From CAYFKJ01 sp964528595 (GTDB lineage Bacteria > Pseudomonadota > Alphaproteobacteria > UBA2966), in contig CAZGTM010000023.1 of assembly GCA_964528595.1 (NCBI GenBank), positions 1 through 57,958 of the forward strand: a stretch of DNA of 57,958 nt, read 5' to 3'. Below the pieces are notes generated by a model. That model had not been told where the DNA came from, made no database searches, and saw only the letters and a program-made list of their open reading frames with translations. Position 1 is the first letter of the stretch; every line of letters begins with the position of its first letter. This document shows, piece by piece, positions 14,837 through 23,942 of this stretch. A program made the position numbers and the translations under genes.

Positions 14837-16189
14837 ATGTGCGCAAAACGGGCAACCGAAATAGACGGGTTCATGCAGGGCGTGGCCGCTCGCAATCCGG
14901 GCGAGGCCGAATTTCAACAGGCCGTGCGTGAAGTTGCCGGCGACATTATTCCCTGGATTCAGGACAAGCCGGATTACATCGATCAGCAAATCCTCGAACG
15001 CATGGCGGAACCCGACCGGATCGTTTCTTTCCGGGTGTGCTGGGCCGACGACGCGGGCAACGTCCGGGTCAACCGCGGTTATCGTATCCAGAACAACAAC
15101 GCCATCGGACCCTATAAAGGGGGGTTGAGGTTTCATCCTTCGGTCAATCAATCGATCCTGAAATTCCTCGCGTTCGAACAGACTTTCAAGAATTCCCTCA
15201 CGGGCCTGCCCATGGGTGGCGGCAAGGGCGGATCGGACTTCAATCCGAAAGGCAAATCCGACGGCGAGGTCATGCGGTTTTGCCAATCGTTCATGACCGA
15301 ACTTTACCGCCATGTCGGTGCCGATATCGACATTCCCGCCGGCGACATCGGGGTCGGGGCGCGCGAAATCGGCTACATGTTTGGCCAGTACAAACGGATT
15401 TCCAACCAGTTCACCGGCATTCTCACCGGCAAGGGCATGGAATACGGTGGCAGCGAAATGCGTCCCGAGGCGACGGGCTACGGTGCCGTCTATTTCTTGG
15501 AAGACATGCTGCACACGCGGGGCGAGGCGATCGAGGGCAAATCGGTGGCGATCTCCGGCTCCGGAAACGTTGCAACGTTCGCCGCCGAAAAGATCAACCA
15601 CCGCGGCGGCAAGGTCTTGACGCTGTCCGATTCCGGCGGTTTCGTCTTCGACAAGGACGGCATCGACGCCGAAAAGCTCGCCTGGATCAAGGAACTCAAA
15701 ACCGTTCGTCGCGGCCGAATCAGCGACTACGCCGAGGAATTCGGCGCGGAATTTCATGCCGGCAAAAGACCGTGGGGGGTCACCTGCGACGCGGCGTTGC
15801 CTTGCGCCACGCAAAACGAGGTTTCGCTCGATGACGCCAAGACGCTGCTGGCCAACGGCGTGTCCGCGGTCTCGGAGGGCGCCAACATGCCGACGGAGAT
15901 CGCTGGTATCGAGGCCTTCCAGGAAGCCAAAATCCTGTTCGGGCCGTCAAAAGCCGCCAACGCCGGCGGCGTCGCCATGTCGGGATTGGAAATGAGCCAG
16001 AATTCCGGCCGGCGGGCCTGGAGCCAGGAAGAATTGCGCACCCTGCTGCGCGAAATCATGGATGGCATACACGCCCACTGCCATGAGGCGGGCATTGAAG
16101 ACGATGGCTACTGCAACTACGTGCGCGGCGCCAACATCGCCGGCTTCAGGAAGGTCGCCGACGCCATGTTGGCGTTTGGGGTGGTGTAA
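14837..16189 (+). CDS. gdhA: NADP-specific glutamate dehydrogenase
   Basis: 450 residues, the standard length of hexameric NADP(H) glutamate dehydrogenases, which aminate 2-oxoglutarate to glutamate. Clear motifs are RGYRIQNNNAIGPYKGGLRFH, the substrate and catalytic lysine region TGLPMGGGKGGSDFNPKGKSDGE, DIPAGDIGVGAREIGYMFGQYK, and the dinucleotide-binding GSGNVATFAAEKI (~240-252). A ribosome site GGGGG precedes ATG 14837. In this neighbourhood it could assimilate ammonia set free by ureide and carbamoyl hydrolases, but this link is inferred from location only. Confidence 0.96.
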   Translation: MCAKRATEIDGFMQGVAARNPGEAEFQQAVREVAGDIIPWIQDKPDYIDQQILERMAEPDRIVSFRVCWADDAGNVRVNRGYRIQNNNAIGPYKGGLRFHPSVNQSILKFLAFEQTFKNSLTGLPMGGGKGGSDFNPKGKSDGEVMRFCQSFMTELYRHVGADIDIPAGDIGVGAREIGYMFGQYKRISNQFTGILTGKGMEYGGSEMRPEATGYGAVYFLEDMLHTRGEAIEGKSVAISGSGNVATFAAEKINHRGGKVLTLSDSGGFVFDKDGIDAEKLAWIKELKTVRRGRISDYAEEFGAEFHAGKRPWGVTCDAALPCATQNEVSLDDAKTLLANGVSAVSEGANMPTEIAGIEAFQEAKILFGPSKAANAGGVAMSGLEMSQNSGRRAWSQEELRTLLREIMDGIHAHCHEAGIEDDGYCNYVRGANIAGFRKVADAMLAFGVV

Positions 16190-16288
16190 ACGCCAAGACG
16201 TGAACTTTGACTGGTCGCGCAGTGCGCCCACAGAGTGTTCGCGTGGAACCGTGACGCAAGTGCCCGCAGCCAATGTCCTCTTAGCGGC

Positions 16289-16567
16289 TTACCCCTCGCG
16301 GCACTTCTCACCCATCATCTGGCCGACTTTCGCGCCCGCAGTTCCCGGGTCTTTCAATTTCCCCGTTTGCGCCATCTCGACGGCATATTTGGTGACCACC
16401 GAACGAATATTGCTCTCACCGCTTTTGCAGAGCTTTTTCAAATCCTCTTTCTTGGCGATTTTTTCCAAAAGCGAATCGATTTCGTCCGCCCATGCCGGAC
16501 CGGAAAGACTCACGCCTCCCGCGATGATTAGCGCTACGGCAAGTGTGCCGAGCTTTCTCGTTTTCAT
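16289..16567 (-). CDS. Small secreted hypothetical protein
   Basis: 92 residues with a clear signal peptide (MKTRKLGTLAVALIIAGGVS, cleavage near AWA-DEID) and a mature part of ~64 mostly helical residues holding two cysteines (KKLCKSGE and EKCREG) that may form a disulfide in the periplasm. A strong GGGAGG lies before ATG 16567. No family recognised. It stands alone between convergent gdhA and the DUF427 gene. Confidence 0.7.
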   Translation of the reverse strand: MKTRKLGTLAVALIIAGGVSLSGPAWADEIDSLLEKIAKKEDLKKLCKSGESNIRSVVTKYAVEMAQTGKLKDPGTAGAKVGQMMGEKCREG

Positions 16568-16675
16568 GATCCGCCTCCCTGATCGGTTGTTTGTTCAGCT
16601 GTATTAACCGCTGGGGAGGGGCCACGGTACATACGGAAGAGTGCGTATTATTGCATCTCCCGGTCGGAGGCAACG

Positions 16676-17479
16676 TCAGGACCAGGGCGTTTTGACTTTT
16701 TCCTCCGGTTCGCTGTCGACCAGGACGGCATCGACCTTTTCGTTGAAGAAACAGATCAGGTCCTTGATGCGGCCGACCTCGGGCAGGGGATTGGTGTAAT
16801 ACCAGACGATGTTGTCGAAGGTCTCCCCCTTGACCTCAAGCGAGTGGTAGCTGGCGCGGCCCTTGTAGGGGCAGGCGGTTTGATGGTCGGTGGGGCTTAG
16901 CAAATCCATGCGGACGTCATCCGCCGGCAGGTAGTAGCGCGTCGGCAATCCGGTTTCGAACAGGAACATGGCGCGGCTGGACGATGCCACGGTTTCACCG
17001 CCCGCCACGACGTCGATGCGCCGCGTGCTGGGGATCACGTCGATGCGCTTATAGGGATCGCGGGCGTGGATGAAGATCTCCTCGTCCTCCTCCATCCACT
17101 TATCCACCTTGTTCCAGTAAAAGGCGACGTGACCGGCCAGTTCCGGCACTTCGGGCAGCGGATCCTCATAGCCCCACATGGCGTTTTCGGCGGACCTGCC
17201 GCCCGCGTTGATGGTCCAGTAACTGGCATCCCCCTTGAACGGGCAGTGGCTGGCATGATCGGTGCGTTCCATCAGGTCCATGCGCACGTCGCTCAGCGGA
17301 AAGTAATAAACCGGTATGTGGTGGGATTCGAACAGCAGCTTGGCCTCCGTACTGTCGGCGATGGTTTCGCCGCCGAACATGACCCGCAGCCATTTGGGGC
17401 TTGGCTCAAAGTGCACGTCGTAGCCCGGGTGATCGACATAGCCCTGGCTGAGTTTGACCTCTGGTATTTCCGTCGCCAT
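16676..17479 (-). CDS. Tandem DUF427 protein
   Basis: 267 residues made of two DUF427 domains (~20-115 and ~135-240). Each has the family pattern of GGETIADS/GGETVASS, YYFPLSDVRMDL/YYLPADDVRMDL, CPFKGDASYW/CPYKGRASYH and a closing NPLPEV-like strand. DUF427 domains are small beta-rich modules of unknown function, usually single; the duplicated form is a known variant. ATG 17479 is preferred over 17482 because GGAGG is better spaced. Monocistronic. Confidence 0.88.
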   Translation of the reverse strand: MATEIPEVKLSQGYVDHPGYDVHFEPSPKWLRVMFGGETIADSTEAKLLFESHHIPVYYFPLSDVRMDLMERTDHASHCPFKGDASYWTINAGGRSAENAMWGYEDPLPEVPELAGHVAFYWNKVDKWMEEDEEIFIHARDPYKRIDVIPSTRRIDVVAGGETVASSSRAMFLFETGLPTRYYLPADDVRMDLLSPTDHQTACPYKGRASYHSLEVKGETFDNIVWYYTNPLPEVGRIKDLICFFNEKVDAVLVDSEPEEKVKTPWS

Positions 17480-17550
17480 CATTTATCCTCCATGGCCGTA
17501 TGACCATATTTAGTCCACTCGAACGGAAATAACAGTAACGGATCGACCCG

Positions 17551-17934
17551 ATGCCGATGACCTACCGCATTGACCACGACATGAAGGTCGTTCGCATGAA
17601 AGGATCGGGCACCCTGACCGACGAGGAATTGGTGTCCTGCATCAGCCGGCTGCGTCAGGATCCGGAGTTGCCTTTCGGCCTGCCCACTATTTCCGATTTG
17701 CGCCAGGTCGACATACTGGAGGTCACCTATGAAGGCTTTCAAAAGGTCGCCGAAATCATGGTGGATACCGACCAACGACGCGGACCCGTCCGCGTCGCCA
17801 TGGTGGTCTTGAAGGAAAGCGATGTCGCCATGGCGAAGCTCTATTCCATCGTCAGCGAAAACGCAGCCACGGGAACCAGCTTCGAAATATTCGATAGTCC
17901 GGCGGCTGCCGAAGCATGGTTGGGCCTGACTTAA
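17551..17934 (+). CDS. STAS/SpoIIAA-like hypothetical protein
   Basis: 127 residues. Alternating strands and helices (MTYRIDHDMKVVRMKGSGTLTDEEL, a central TYEGFQKVAEIM helix, VRVAMVVLKESDVAMAKLY, and the C-terminal FEIFDSPAAAEAWLG) match the SpoIIAA-like/STAS fold. The last segment is the usual C-terminal signature (F-x-x-x-x-A-x-x-WL) of this uncharacterised group. No catalytic residues visible. It is divergent from the DUF427 gene and convergent with the dihydropyrimidinase. Confidence 0.65.
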   Translation: MPMTYRIDHDMKVVRMKGSGTLTDEELVSCISRLRQDPELPFGLPTISDLRQVDILEVTYEGFQKVAEIMVDTDQRRGPVRVAMVVLKESDVAMAKLYSIVSENAATGTSFEIFDSPAAAEAWLGLT

Positions 17935-17937
17935 GGT

Positions 17938-19389
17938 CTACCCCCCGTGGCGCGAACCCGGCGCGCGCGAGGGAATTTCACCCGAACGGCCCGGCGTGTA
18001 GAGACCGCCGTAGGCGCCGCGTTTGACGAACTCGCCGTCGCCGGCGCGGCCAAGATACTGCCCCTTATCGATGATCATGCGGCCCCGGCTTAAGACGGTT
18101 TCGGTGAAGCCCTTAACCGGCATACCTTCGAAGGCGTTGTAGTCAATGTTCATGTGATGGGTGTGGCTGTTGTAGTAGCTGATCGTTTCCTCGCGTTCGG
18201 GATCGAATATCACGATGTCTGCGTCGCTGCCGACGGCGATCGTGCCTTTTTTGGGAAACAGCCCGAAAATCTTTGCCGGCGCGGTCGAGGTCAACTCGAC
18301 GAAGCGGTTGAGACCGATATAGCCGCCGCCGACGCCATAGTGGTAAATCAGGCTCATGCGGTTTTCGATGCCGGGACCGCCGTTGGGGATCTTGCTGAAA
18401 TCGTCCTTGCCCAGTTCCTTCTGCTCCTTGAGGCAGAACGGGCAGTGATCGGTCGATATGGCGTGCAGCGCATTGCCGCGCAAGCCCCGCCATAGTTCTT
18501 CCTGATTCCATTTTTCCCGCAAGGGCGGCGTCAGCACGTACTTGGCGCCGTCAAAACCCGGTGCGTCGTAGGCCGAGACGTCGAGCAGGAGATATTGCGG
18601 ACAGGTTTCGGCGTGCGCCATGACGCCGCGCGCCTGCGCCAGGCGCAATTCCTGCAACGCGTCGTAACTGGAAAGGTGCACGATATAGACCGGCGACTTG
18701 GCGACCTCGGCGATGGCCAGCGCGCGGTGCACGCCCTCGGCCTCCAACCGGGTGGGCCGGGTCAGGGCGTGATACTTGGGCTCGATATGGCCTTCGGAAA
18801 GGGCGATCTTGATCAGTTCATCCATGACAATGCCGTTTTCGGCGTGCATGCAGACCAGCGTGCCGTCTTCGCCGGCCTGACGCATGACGCGGAAAATCGT
18901 CCCGTCGTCGGACAGCATGGCGCCGGGATAGGCCATGAAGAGCTTGTAACTTGTGATGCCTTCGTCGGCCAGGCGGCGCATATCGCGCGTCCGGCTCTCC
19001 GGCACGTCGGTCAAAATCATGTGAAAGCAATAGTCGATGGCGGTTTTTCCGGCTGCCTTGAGGTGCCATTTTTCGAGCGACTCAAGAGGATCTTCGCCCT
19101 TCAACTGAACGGCAAAATCAATGATGCAGGTTGTACCGCCGTACGCCGCTGCCCGTGTACCGGTTTCAAAGGTATCCGAGGTGACAGTGCCGCCAAAGGG
19201 CAGTTCCAGGTGCGTATGGGGGTCAATACCGCCCGGAATTACTAGTTTTCCGCCGGCATCGACGACCTGGTCGGCGTCGATCGACAAATTCTTGCCGATC
19301 AGGTCGACCTTGGAACCGCTGACAAATATATCGCCTTCATAATCGTCGGTCGCCGTAACAATCCGACCGTTCTTAATCAGTACACTCAC
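17938..19389 (-). CDS. hydA: Dihydropyrimidinase / D-hydantoinase
   Basis: A 483-residue cyclic amidohydrolase opening dihydropyrimidine or hydantoin rings to N-carbamoyl amino acids. The binuclear metal ligands are all present: His58 and His60 (DPHTH), carboxylated Lys149 (ITSYKLFMAY), His182 (CMHAEN), His238 (VHLSS) and Asp314 (STDHCPF). The TxxNP-like PNGGPGIENRM substrate loop is also seen. The start is GTG 19389 with GGAGG seven bases before it. It is divergent from the ABC substrate-binding protein gene, sharing a 203-base control region. It supplies the ATP-independent ring-opening step of the proposed ureide pathway. Confidence 0.94.
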   Translation of the reverse strand: MSVLIKNGRIVTATDDYEGDIFVSGSKVDLIGKNLSIDADQVVDAGGKLVIPGGIDPHTHLELPFGGTVTSDTFETGTRAAAYGGTTCIIDFAVQLKGEDPLESLEKWHLKAAGKTAIDYCFHMILTDVPESRTRDMRRLADEGITSYKLFMAYPGAMLSDDGTIFRVMRQAGEDGTLVCMHAENGIVMDELIKIALSEGHIEPKYHALTRPTRLEAEGVHRALAIAEVAKSPVYIVHLSSYDALQELRLAQARGVMAHAETCPQYLLLDVSAYDAPGFDGAKYVLTPPLREKWNQEELWRGLRGNALHAISTDHCPFCLKEQKELGKDDFSKIPNGGPGIENRMSLIYHYGVGGGYIGLNRFVELTSTAPAKIFGLFPKKGTIAVGSDADIVIFDPEREETISYYNSHTHHMNIDYNAFEGMPVKGFTETVLSRGRMIIDKGQYLGRAGDGEFVKRGAYGGLYTPGRSGEIPSRAPGSRHGG

Positions 19390-19592
19390 CCCGATCCTCC
19401 CCGGTATTCCTCCAGGTTATTTACGTCCTGGTTTATGTCTCGGTAGTTTCCTCCAGAATGACTCTAATGTATCATCAATATGTTCTGCGATCGAAGAATT
19501 CATCACGAAGCCTCGGTCGTTGTCTGATTATGTTTGTCATGGAGCGAATTTTCGAGGCGACCTAAAACAATAAACACAAAGGGGAGACGAAG
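19390..19592. promoter_or_regulatory. Shared divergent control region
   Basis: 203 bases between dihydropyrimidinase (-) and the substrate-binding protein (+), AT-rich for this replicon. It contains a short CCAGG-N10-CCTGG dyad near 19411-19430 and two copies of TTCCTCCAG. No regulator gene is adjacent and no convincing promoter hexamers were found, so the operator idea is weak. Confidence 0.3.
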
Positions 19593-20867
19593 ATGGCTAA
19601 GAACAAGCGCAGAGTACCCGGCAAGGACATTACCCGCCGGACGTTCGTGGGAGGAGCCGCCGGCACTGTTGCAGCCGGGTCGATAGTCGGTTTTCCTGCC
19701 ATCGTAGAGGCTGCCGATCCGCTTCGCACCATCGGACTGGGCGTTAGCATCATCAACGAAATTCAAAGCAAGGCTGCGAAGGACGTTGGATTCACCATCA
19801 ATGGCCAGGCGCTTGGCTACGGCGCACTTTTCGGCAAGAGCCTGAATCAAAACGACCAGTTTGAAGTTTCCGAATGCTACTTCGACATGTTCGACGCCAT
19901 GATTCCGGCGGGCGTCTTCCAGCCCATCGACACGCACCGCATCACGAACTGGGACAAGGTTTCCAACCTGACCAAAACCGGCATGTTGACGCCGGGATCC
20001 CAGATCGGCGACGGCGACGCGCCGGTCAAACAGATGTGGGTCGACAAGGACGGCAAACGGACGAAGGGTCCGTCACGCTGGATTTCCGCACTGCCGACCA
20101 TCCACAACGCCGACAGCCTGGGGTATGCGCCCGAGGATACCGGCCGTGACATCGAAAGCTGGGCCGAAATGTACAGCCCGGATTTCAAAGGCCAGGTTGC
20201 ACTCATCAACGTACCGCAGGTCGGCGTCATGGATGCCGCCATGGGCGTCGAGGCGCTGGGCCTCAGGAAGTTCGGCGACAAGGGCGATATGACCAGGGAC
20301 GAGATTGATTTCCTGATCAACTTCCTGATCAAGAAGAAGAAGGAAGGCCACTTCCGCGCGTTCTGGGAAACCTTCGGCCAATCGGTCAACCTGATGGTGT
20401 CGGGCGAGGTTATCCTGCAGAGCATGTGGTCGCCGGCCGTTACGGCGGTCAACGCCGAAGGCGTCAAGTGCATCTACGCATCGCCCAAGGAAGGCATGCG
20501 CGGCTGGCACGGCGCGGCGTCGATCTCGGCCAAGGCCACCGGCAAGAAACTGGATCAGGCGTACGAATACCTGAACTGGTGGCTCGACGGCTGGGCCGGC
20601 GCGTTCGTGGCGCGTCAGGGCTACTACATGTCGGCGTTCGAGCCGGTTAAGAAGCACCTGCCCAAGGACGAGTGGGACTTCTGGTACGAAGGTAAGGCGG
20701 CGGCGAAGGAACTGCCCGATCCCTTCGGCAACCCGTTGATCGACAAAGGCCTTGTGCGCGATGGCGGTTCCTACGAGCAACGCTTCAAGAAGATCGCCGT
20801 ATGGAATTCCATCATGAAGGAGAACGATTACCTCGTGAAACGCTGGACGGAGTTCCTGACGGCGTAA
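19593..20867 (+). CDS. ABC transporter substrate-binding protein (polyamine/PotD-like), Tat-exported
   Basis: 424 residues with a twin-arginine-type signal (TRRTFVGGAAGTVAAGS; Arg15-Arg16, cleavage near VEA-ADPL), so it folds before export to the periplasm. The body is a type II periplasmic binding fold of the spermidine/putrescine group, with ALPTIHNADSLGY, VSGEVILQSMWSPAV and the C-terminal YEYLNWWLDGWAGA helix. AGGGGAG precedes ATG 19593. A strong terminator lies directly after it and two PotB/PotC-like permeases follow. The ligand is not readable from sequence; context favours a nitrogenous ring compound or polyamine. Confidence 0.88.
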   Translation: MAKNKRRVPGKDITRRTFVGGAAGTVAAGSIVGFPAIVEAADPLRTIGLGVSIINEIQSKAAKDVGFTINGQALGYGALFGKSLNQNDQFEVSECYFDMFDAMIPAGVFQPIDTHRITNWDKVSNLTKTGMLTPGSQIGDGDAPVKQMWVDKDGKRTKGPSRWISALPTIHNADSLGYAPEDTGRDIESWAEMYSPDFKGQVALINVPQVGVMDAAMGVEALGLRKFGDKGDMTRDEIDFLINFLIKKKKEGHFRAFWETFGQSVNLMVSGEVILQSMWSPAVTAVNAEGVKCIYASPKEGMRGWHGAASISAKATGKKLDQAYEYLNWWLDGWAGAFVARQGYYMSAFEPVKKHLPKDEWDFWYEGKAAAKELPDPFGNPLIDKGLVRDGGSYEQRFKKIAVWNSIMKENDYLVKRWTEFLTA

Positions 20868-20913
20868 ACGCGGCGTGGTTCCATGTCCGGAACCCTGCGT
20901 TCGTTAAGATGAT

Positions 20914-20949
20914 GGGCCGGTGCGGATTTTTTCGCACCGGCCCCTTTTT
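20914..20949 (+). terminator. Strong intrinsic terminator after substrate-binding protein
   Basis: A perfect 11-base stem, GGGCCGGTGCG (20914-20924) with CGCACCGGCCC (20933-20943), closes an eight-base loop and is followed by CTTTTT. It sits between the binding-protein gene and its permeases, as expected where most transcripts stop early and the binding protein is made in excess. Confidence 0.88.
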
Positions 20950-20983
20950 CACGGCGGGCTCGAGCGAATATAATTAGACCGCA

Positions 20984-21961
20984 ATGACAGAAGTTTCCGC
21001 CCATCACCCCGGACTGATCGGCAACCAGCCGAAGCCGGACGAAAAGGCCGTCCGGGCCAAGATCATCAAGCCGCAGGAGGGCTTCTCCACCGGCTGGCTG
21101 ATCGCGCCGGCAACGCTCTGGCTTGTGCTCTTTCTCGTCATTCCCCTGGCCTCGATCATCGTCTTCAGTTTTTGGCGGTCGACGCCACACGGCATGTTCC
21201 CCGACTTCTCACTCAAGTTTTATATCGAATTCTTTTTCACCGAAGGTTTTTTCGACCCGGAGTCCGACCGCTTCCTGTTACCCAGCGTTTTCATCCGCAC
21301 CCTGGGCTCGACGATTTACTACACCCTTGTCGTCATGGTGTTGTGCCTGATCGTCGGCTATCCCATCGCCTACTTCCTGTCCATGCAGGTCCAAGCCTTT
21401 AAATGGCAACTGGCTTTGTTTCTCCTGTGCATGGTGCCGTTCTGGACCAGCTATCTGATCCGCGCCGTCGCCTGGCTGCCCATGCTGGGGCGCCGAGGGC
21501 TGATCAATCAAGCGCTGACGGGGATGGGTATCGTCGACCGGCCGGTCAGCTTCCTGTTCTACTCCGAATTCGGCTACACCATGGCGCTGGTGCAGATTTA
21601 CGTCGTGCTCTGCATCGGCCCGATTTTCTTTTCTCTGGCCAAGATCGACAACGCCATTATCGAGGCGGCTCGCGACATGGGCGCGACCCCGTTCCAGATT
21701 TTCCGCGAAATCATCGGTCCGCTTTCGTTGCCCGGCATTGCCATCGGACTGATTTTCATTTTCGTCATTCTGATGGGAGAGTTCGCCACCGCCGTCGTTG
21801 TATACGGTGGCAAGACCTCCACGACCGGCACCGTCATTCTCAACTACTATGGCATCGCGAATTATCCCTTCGCGGCGGTGAACGCCTTGATGCTGATGCT
21901 GGCCATGGTCGTCGGCATCGTCGTCATTCTGCGCGTTGTCGATATCCGGAAGGAGCTCTGA
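20984..21961 (+). CDS. ABC transporter permease (PotB-like)
   Basis: A 325-residue inner-membrane permease with about six hydrophobic segments starting at residue ~38 and an EAA coupling loop (IEAARDMGATPFQIFREIIGPLSLPG, ~225-250) that docks onto the ATPase. It has a ~35-residue hydrophilic cytosolic N-terminus. No clear ribosome site is visible at ATG 20984. It ends one base before the next permease gene starts, so the two are co-translated and form the heterodimeric channel. Confidence 0.92.
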   Translation: MTEVSAHHPGLIGNQPKPDEKAVRAKIIKPQEGFSTGWLIAPATLWLVLFLVIPLASIIVFSFWRSTPHGMFPDFSLKFYIEFFFTEGFFDPESDRFLLPSVFIRTLGSTIYYTLVVMVLCLIVGYPIAYFLSMQVQAFKWQLALFLLCMVPFWTSYLIRAVAWLPMLGRRGLINQALTGMGIVDRPVSFLFYSEFGYTMALVQIYVVLCIGPIFFSLAKIDNAIIEAARDMGATPFQIFREIIGPLSLPGIAIGLIFIFVILMGEFATAVVVYGGKTSTTGTVILNYYGIANYPFAAVNALMLMLAMVVGIVVILRVVDIRKEL

Positions 21962-21962
21962 G

Positions 21963-22793
21963 ATGAAGCGGCGCTGGACACCGGAACGCAAACGCAAGCT
22001 CTGGGTGAAATCCGGCTTCAGCGCGTATTACATTCTCTTTCTTATTTTCATCTACGGACCGATGTTCGCCATGTTCGTGCTGTCCTTCCAGGGCCGGCGC
22101 GGCGGCACCAGCTTCCCCATGCGGGGCACCAGCCTTTATTGGTGGAACAAACTTATCGAACCCTCGACGGTGGGCGATCTGCAGGGCGCCATGGGCCGCT
22201 CGATCATGCTGGCCATCATGGTGATGATCATCACGGCTCTTTTTTCGACCATGCTGGCGATGGCGTTCCGCAAGAAGTTCCGCTTTTCCAACGTATTGTT
22301 CTACACCATTTTGTCCGGCCTGATGGTGCCGGGCGTCCTGCTCGGCCTGGGGTTAGCCATGCTGGCCCGGCAGCTGGGGCTGGCGCCGGCCTGGTATTCG
22401 ACCGGCCTCGCCGTGCATGTCGTCTGGGCCCTGCCTTTCGGCTACCTGGTCATGATGGCAGTCTTCAACCGGTTCGATTCAAGCCTGGAGGAGGCGGCCC
22501 GCGACATGGGCGCCAGTGAATGGACGGTGTTCAAAGAGGTGACGCTGCCGCTGATCACGCCCGGCGTGGTTGCCGCCGGCCTGTTCGGCTTTACGCTGTC
22601 CTATGATGAGTTTGCCCGGACAACCTTACTGGCGGGCCAGTTCAACACGCTGCCGCTCGACATCAACGCTCAAATGACCCAGCGCATCCGGCCCACCCTG
22701 TTCGCCCTGGGTACGGCTTCCACTCTATTCTCGCTTTGTATGATCGGGCTATTCATCGGTATCTACACCATCCTCTACCGCCGCTCGCGGTAA
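21963..22793 (+). CDS. ABC transporter permease (PotC-like)
   Basis: A 276-residue second permease subunit with six predicted membrane helices and an EAA loop (LEEAARDMGASEWTVFKEVTLPLITPG). AAGGAG lies within the end of the previous gene and serves ATG 21963. Pairs with the PotB-like subunit. It ends two bases before the end of the convergent ATPase gene, so the transporter's ATPase lies on the opposite strand. Confidence 0.92.
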   Translation: MKRRWTPERKRKLWVKSGFSAYYILFLIFIYGPMFAMFVLSFQGRRGGTSFPMRGTSLYWWNKLIEPSTVGDLQGAMGRSIMLAIMVMIITALFSTMLAMAFRKKFRFSNVLFYTILSGLMVPGVLLGLGLAMLARQLGLAPAWYSTGLAVHVVWALPFGYLVMMAVFNRFDSSLEEAARDMGASEWTVFKEVTLPLITPGVVAAGLFGFTLSYDEFARTTLLAGQFNTLPLDINAQMTQRIRPTLFALGTASTLFSLCMIGLFIGIYTILYRRSR

Positions 22794-22795
22794 GG

Positions 22796-23920
22796 CTACT
22801 GCGCCGCTTCTTCGGCGCCTTCGATGTGGGCGCCCGCCTTCTCCAGTAGAATGCCCGCTTCTGCGGCCCAGCTGATGGTTTCCGTCTCGCCCATCTGGTA
22901 GACGTGATCGCTGAGCTTGCGGTGCTGTTCGACGTGGACGTAGTGTCCCGGACCGATCTCGAAAACATCTGTTTCCAGGGTGCCGAGGTATTCGGTTGTG
23001 ACGTACGAACCCTGCACGCTGTTCGCCATGTCGCCGTTGCTGCCCGTGTGCATTAGATCGGCGCGAACCGAAAAGTTGGCTTCTTCGCCAATCGGGACGC
23101 GGCGGATGTATTCCGGCACGCGGACGTAATAGAGCTGGTCGTCCGACTCGACGAAGATGATCGATCCGCTTTGCGATTTGATGACGCCGCTGAACAGGTT
23201 GTTGTTACCGATGAAGTCCGCCACGAATTTGGTGCGCGGCGCCTCGGCAATTTCCCGCGACGAGCCGATCTGCTGCACCAGGGCATCCGACATGACGATG
23301 ACCTTGTCGGCCAACGCCATGGCTTCCTGTTGGGAGTGCGTCACCATGATGAACGTGATGTCGAGTTCGCGCTGGATGCGTTTCAGCTCGATCATCATGG
23401 TTTGACGCAGGGAATAATCGAGGGCGCCGAGCGGCTCGTCCAGCAGCAGTAACGTCGGATTGCTGATCAGCGCCCGGGCCAGGGCGACACGTTGCTGCTG
23501 GCCGCCACTGAGGTCGTGGGGCCGACGCATGGCAAGCTCGGTCAGCCCCACCATCTCGATCATTTCCCAGACCTGCTTGGCCCGCACGTCCTTGTCGATG
23601 CCCTGCATCTTGAGGCTGAACTCGACGTTCTGGAAGACGTTGCGGTGAGGAAAGAGCGCAAAGCTCTGGAACATCATCGAGGTGTCGCGCTGCGACGGCG
23701 GCAGGTCGGTGACGTCTTCTCCGGCGATGGTGATGGTGCCGCGGGTGACCTCCTCAAGACCGCCGATCATCCTCAGCGTCGTCGTCTTGCCGCAGCCCGA
23801 GGGGCCGAGCATGGCAACGAACTCGCCGCGCTCGATCTCGGTATTGAAGTCGATGACCGCCTCGACGCCGCCGGGATAGGTCTTGTAGACGTGGTCGAGT
23901 ACGACGTCATAGTCCGCCAT
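22796..23920 (-). CDS. ABC transporter ATP-binding protein (PotA-like)
   Basis: A 374-residue cytosolic ATPase of the polyamine/iron importer class. Walker A is GPSGCGKTTT (~38-47), signature LSGGQQQRVALARAL, Walker B LLLLDEPLGALD, and the H-loop THSQQEA. A C-terminal TOBE-like beta domain follows from ~280 (VRADLMHTGSNGD, GSYVTTEYLGTLETDVF). The start at 23920 (MADYDVVLDHVYKTYPGG) has AGGA upstream. It is the last gene of a minus-strand run after HyuA, HyuB and flotillin, and is convergent with its probable permeases. Confidence 0.93.
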   Translation of the reverse strand: MADYDVVLDHVYKTYPGGVEAVIDFNTEIERGEFVAMLGPSGCGKTTTLRMIGGLEEVTRGTITIAGEDVTDLPPSQRDTSMMFQSFALFPHRNVFQNVEFSLKMQGIDKDVRAKQVWEMIEMVGLTELAMRRPHDLSGGQQQRVALARALISNPTLLLLDEPLGALDYSLRQTMMIELKRIQRELDITFIMVTHSQQEAMALADKVIVMSDALVQQIGSSREIAEAPRTKFVADFIGNNNLFSGVIKSQSGSIIFVESDDQLYYVRVPEYIRRVPIGEEANFSVRADLMHTGSNGDMANSVQGSYVTTEYLGTLETDVFEIGPGHYVHVEQHRKLSDHVYQMGETETISWAAEAGILLEKAGAHIEGAEEAAQ

Positions 23921-23942
23921 GGTTAGCCGTTCCTCGTCTCGC

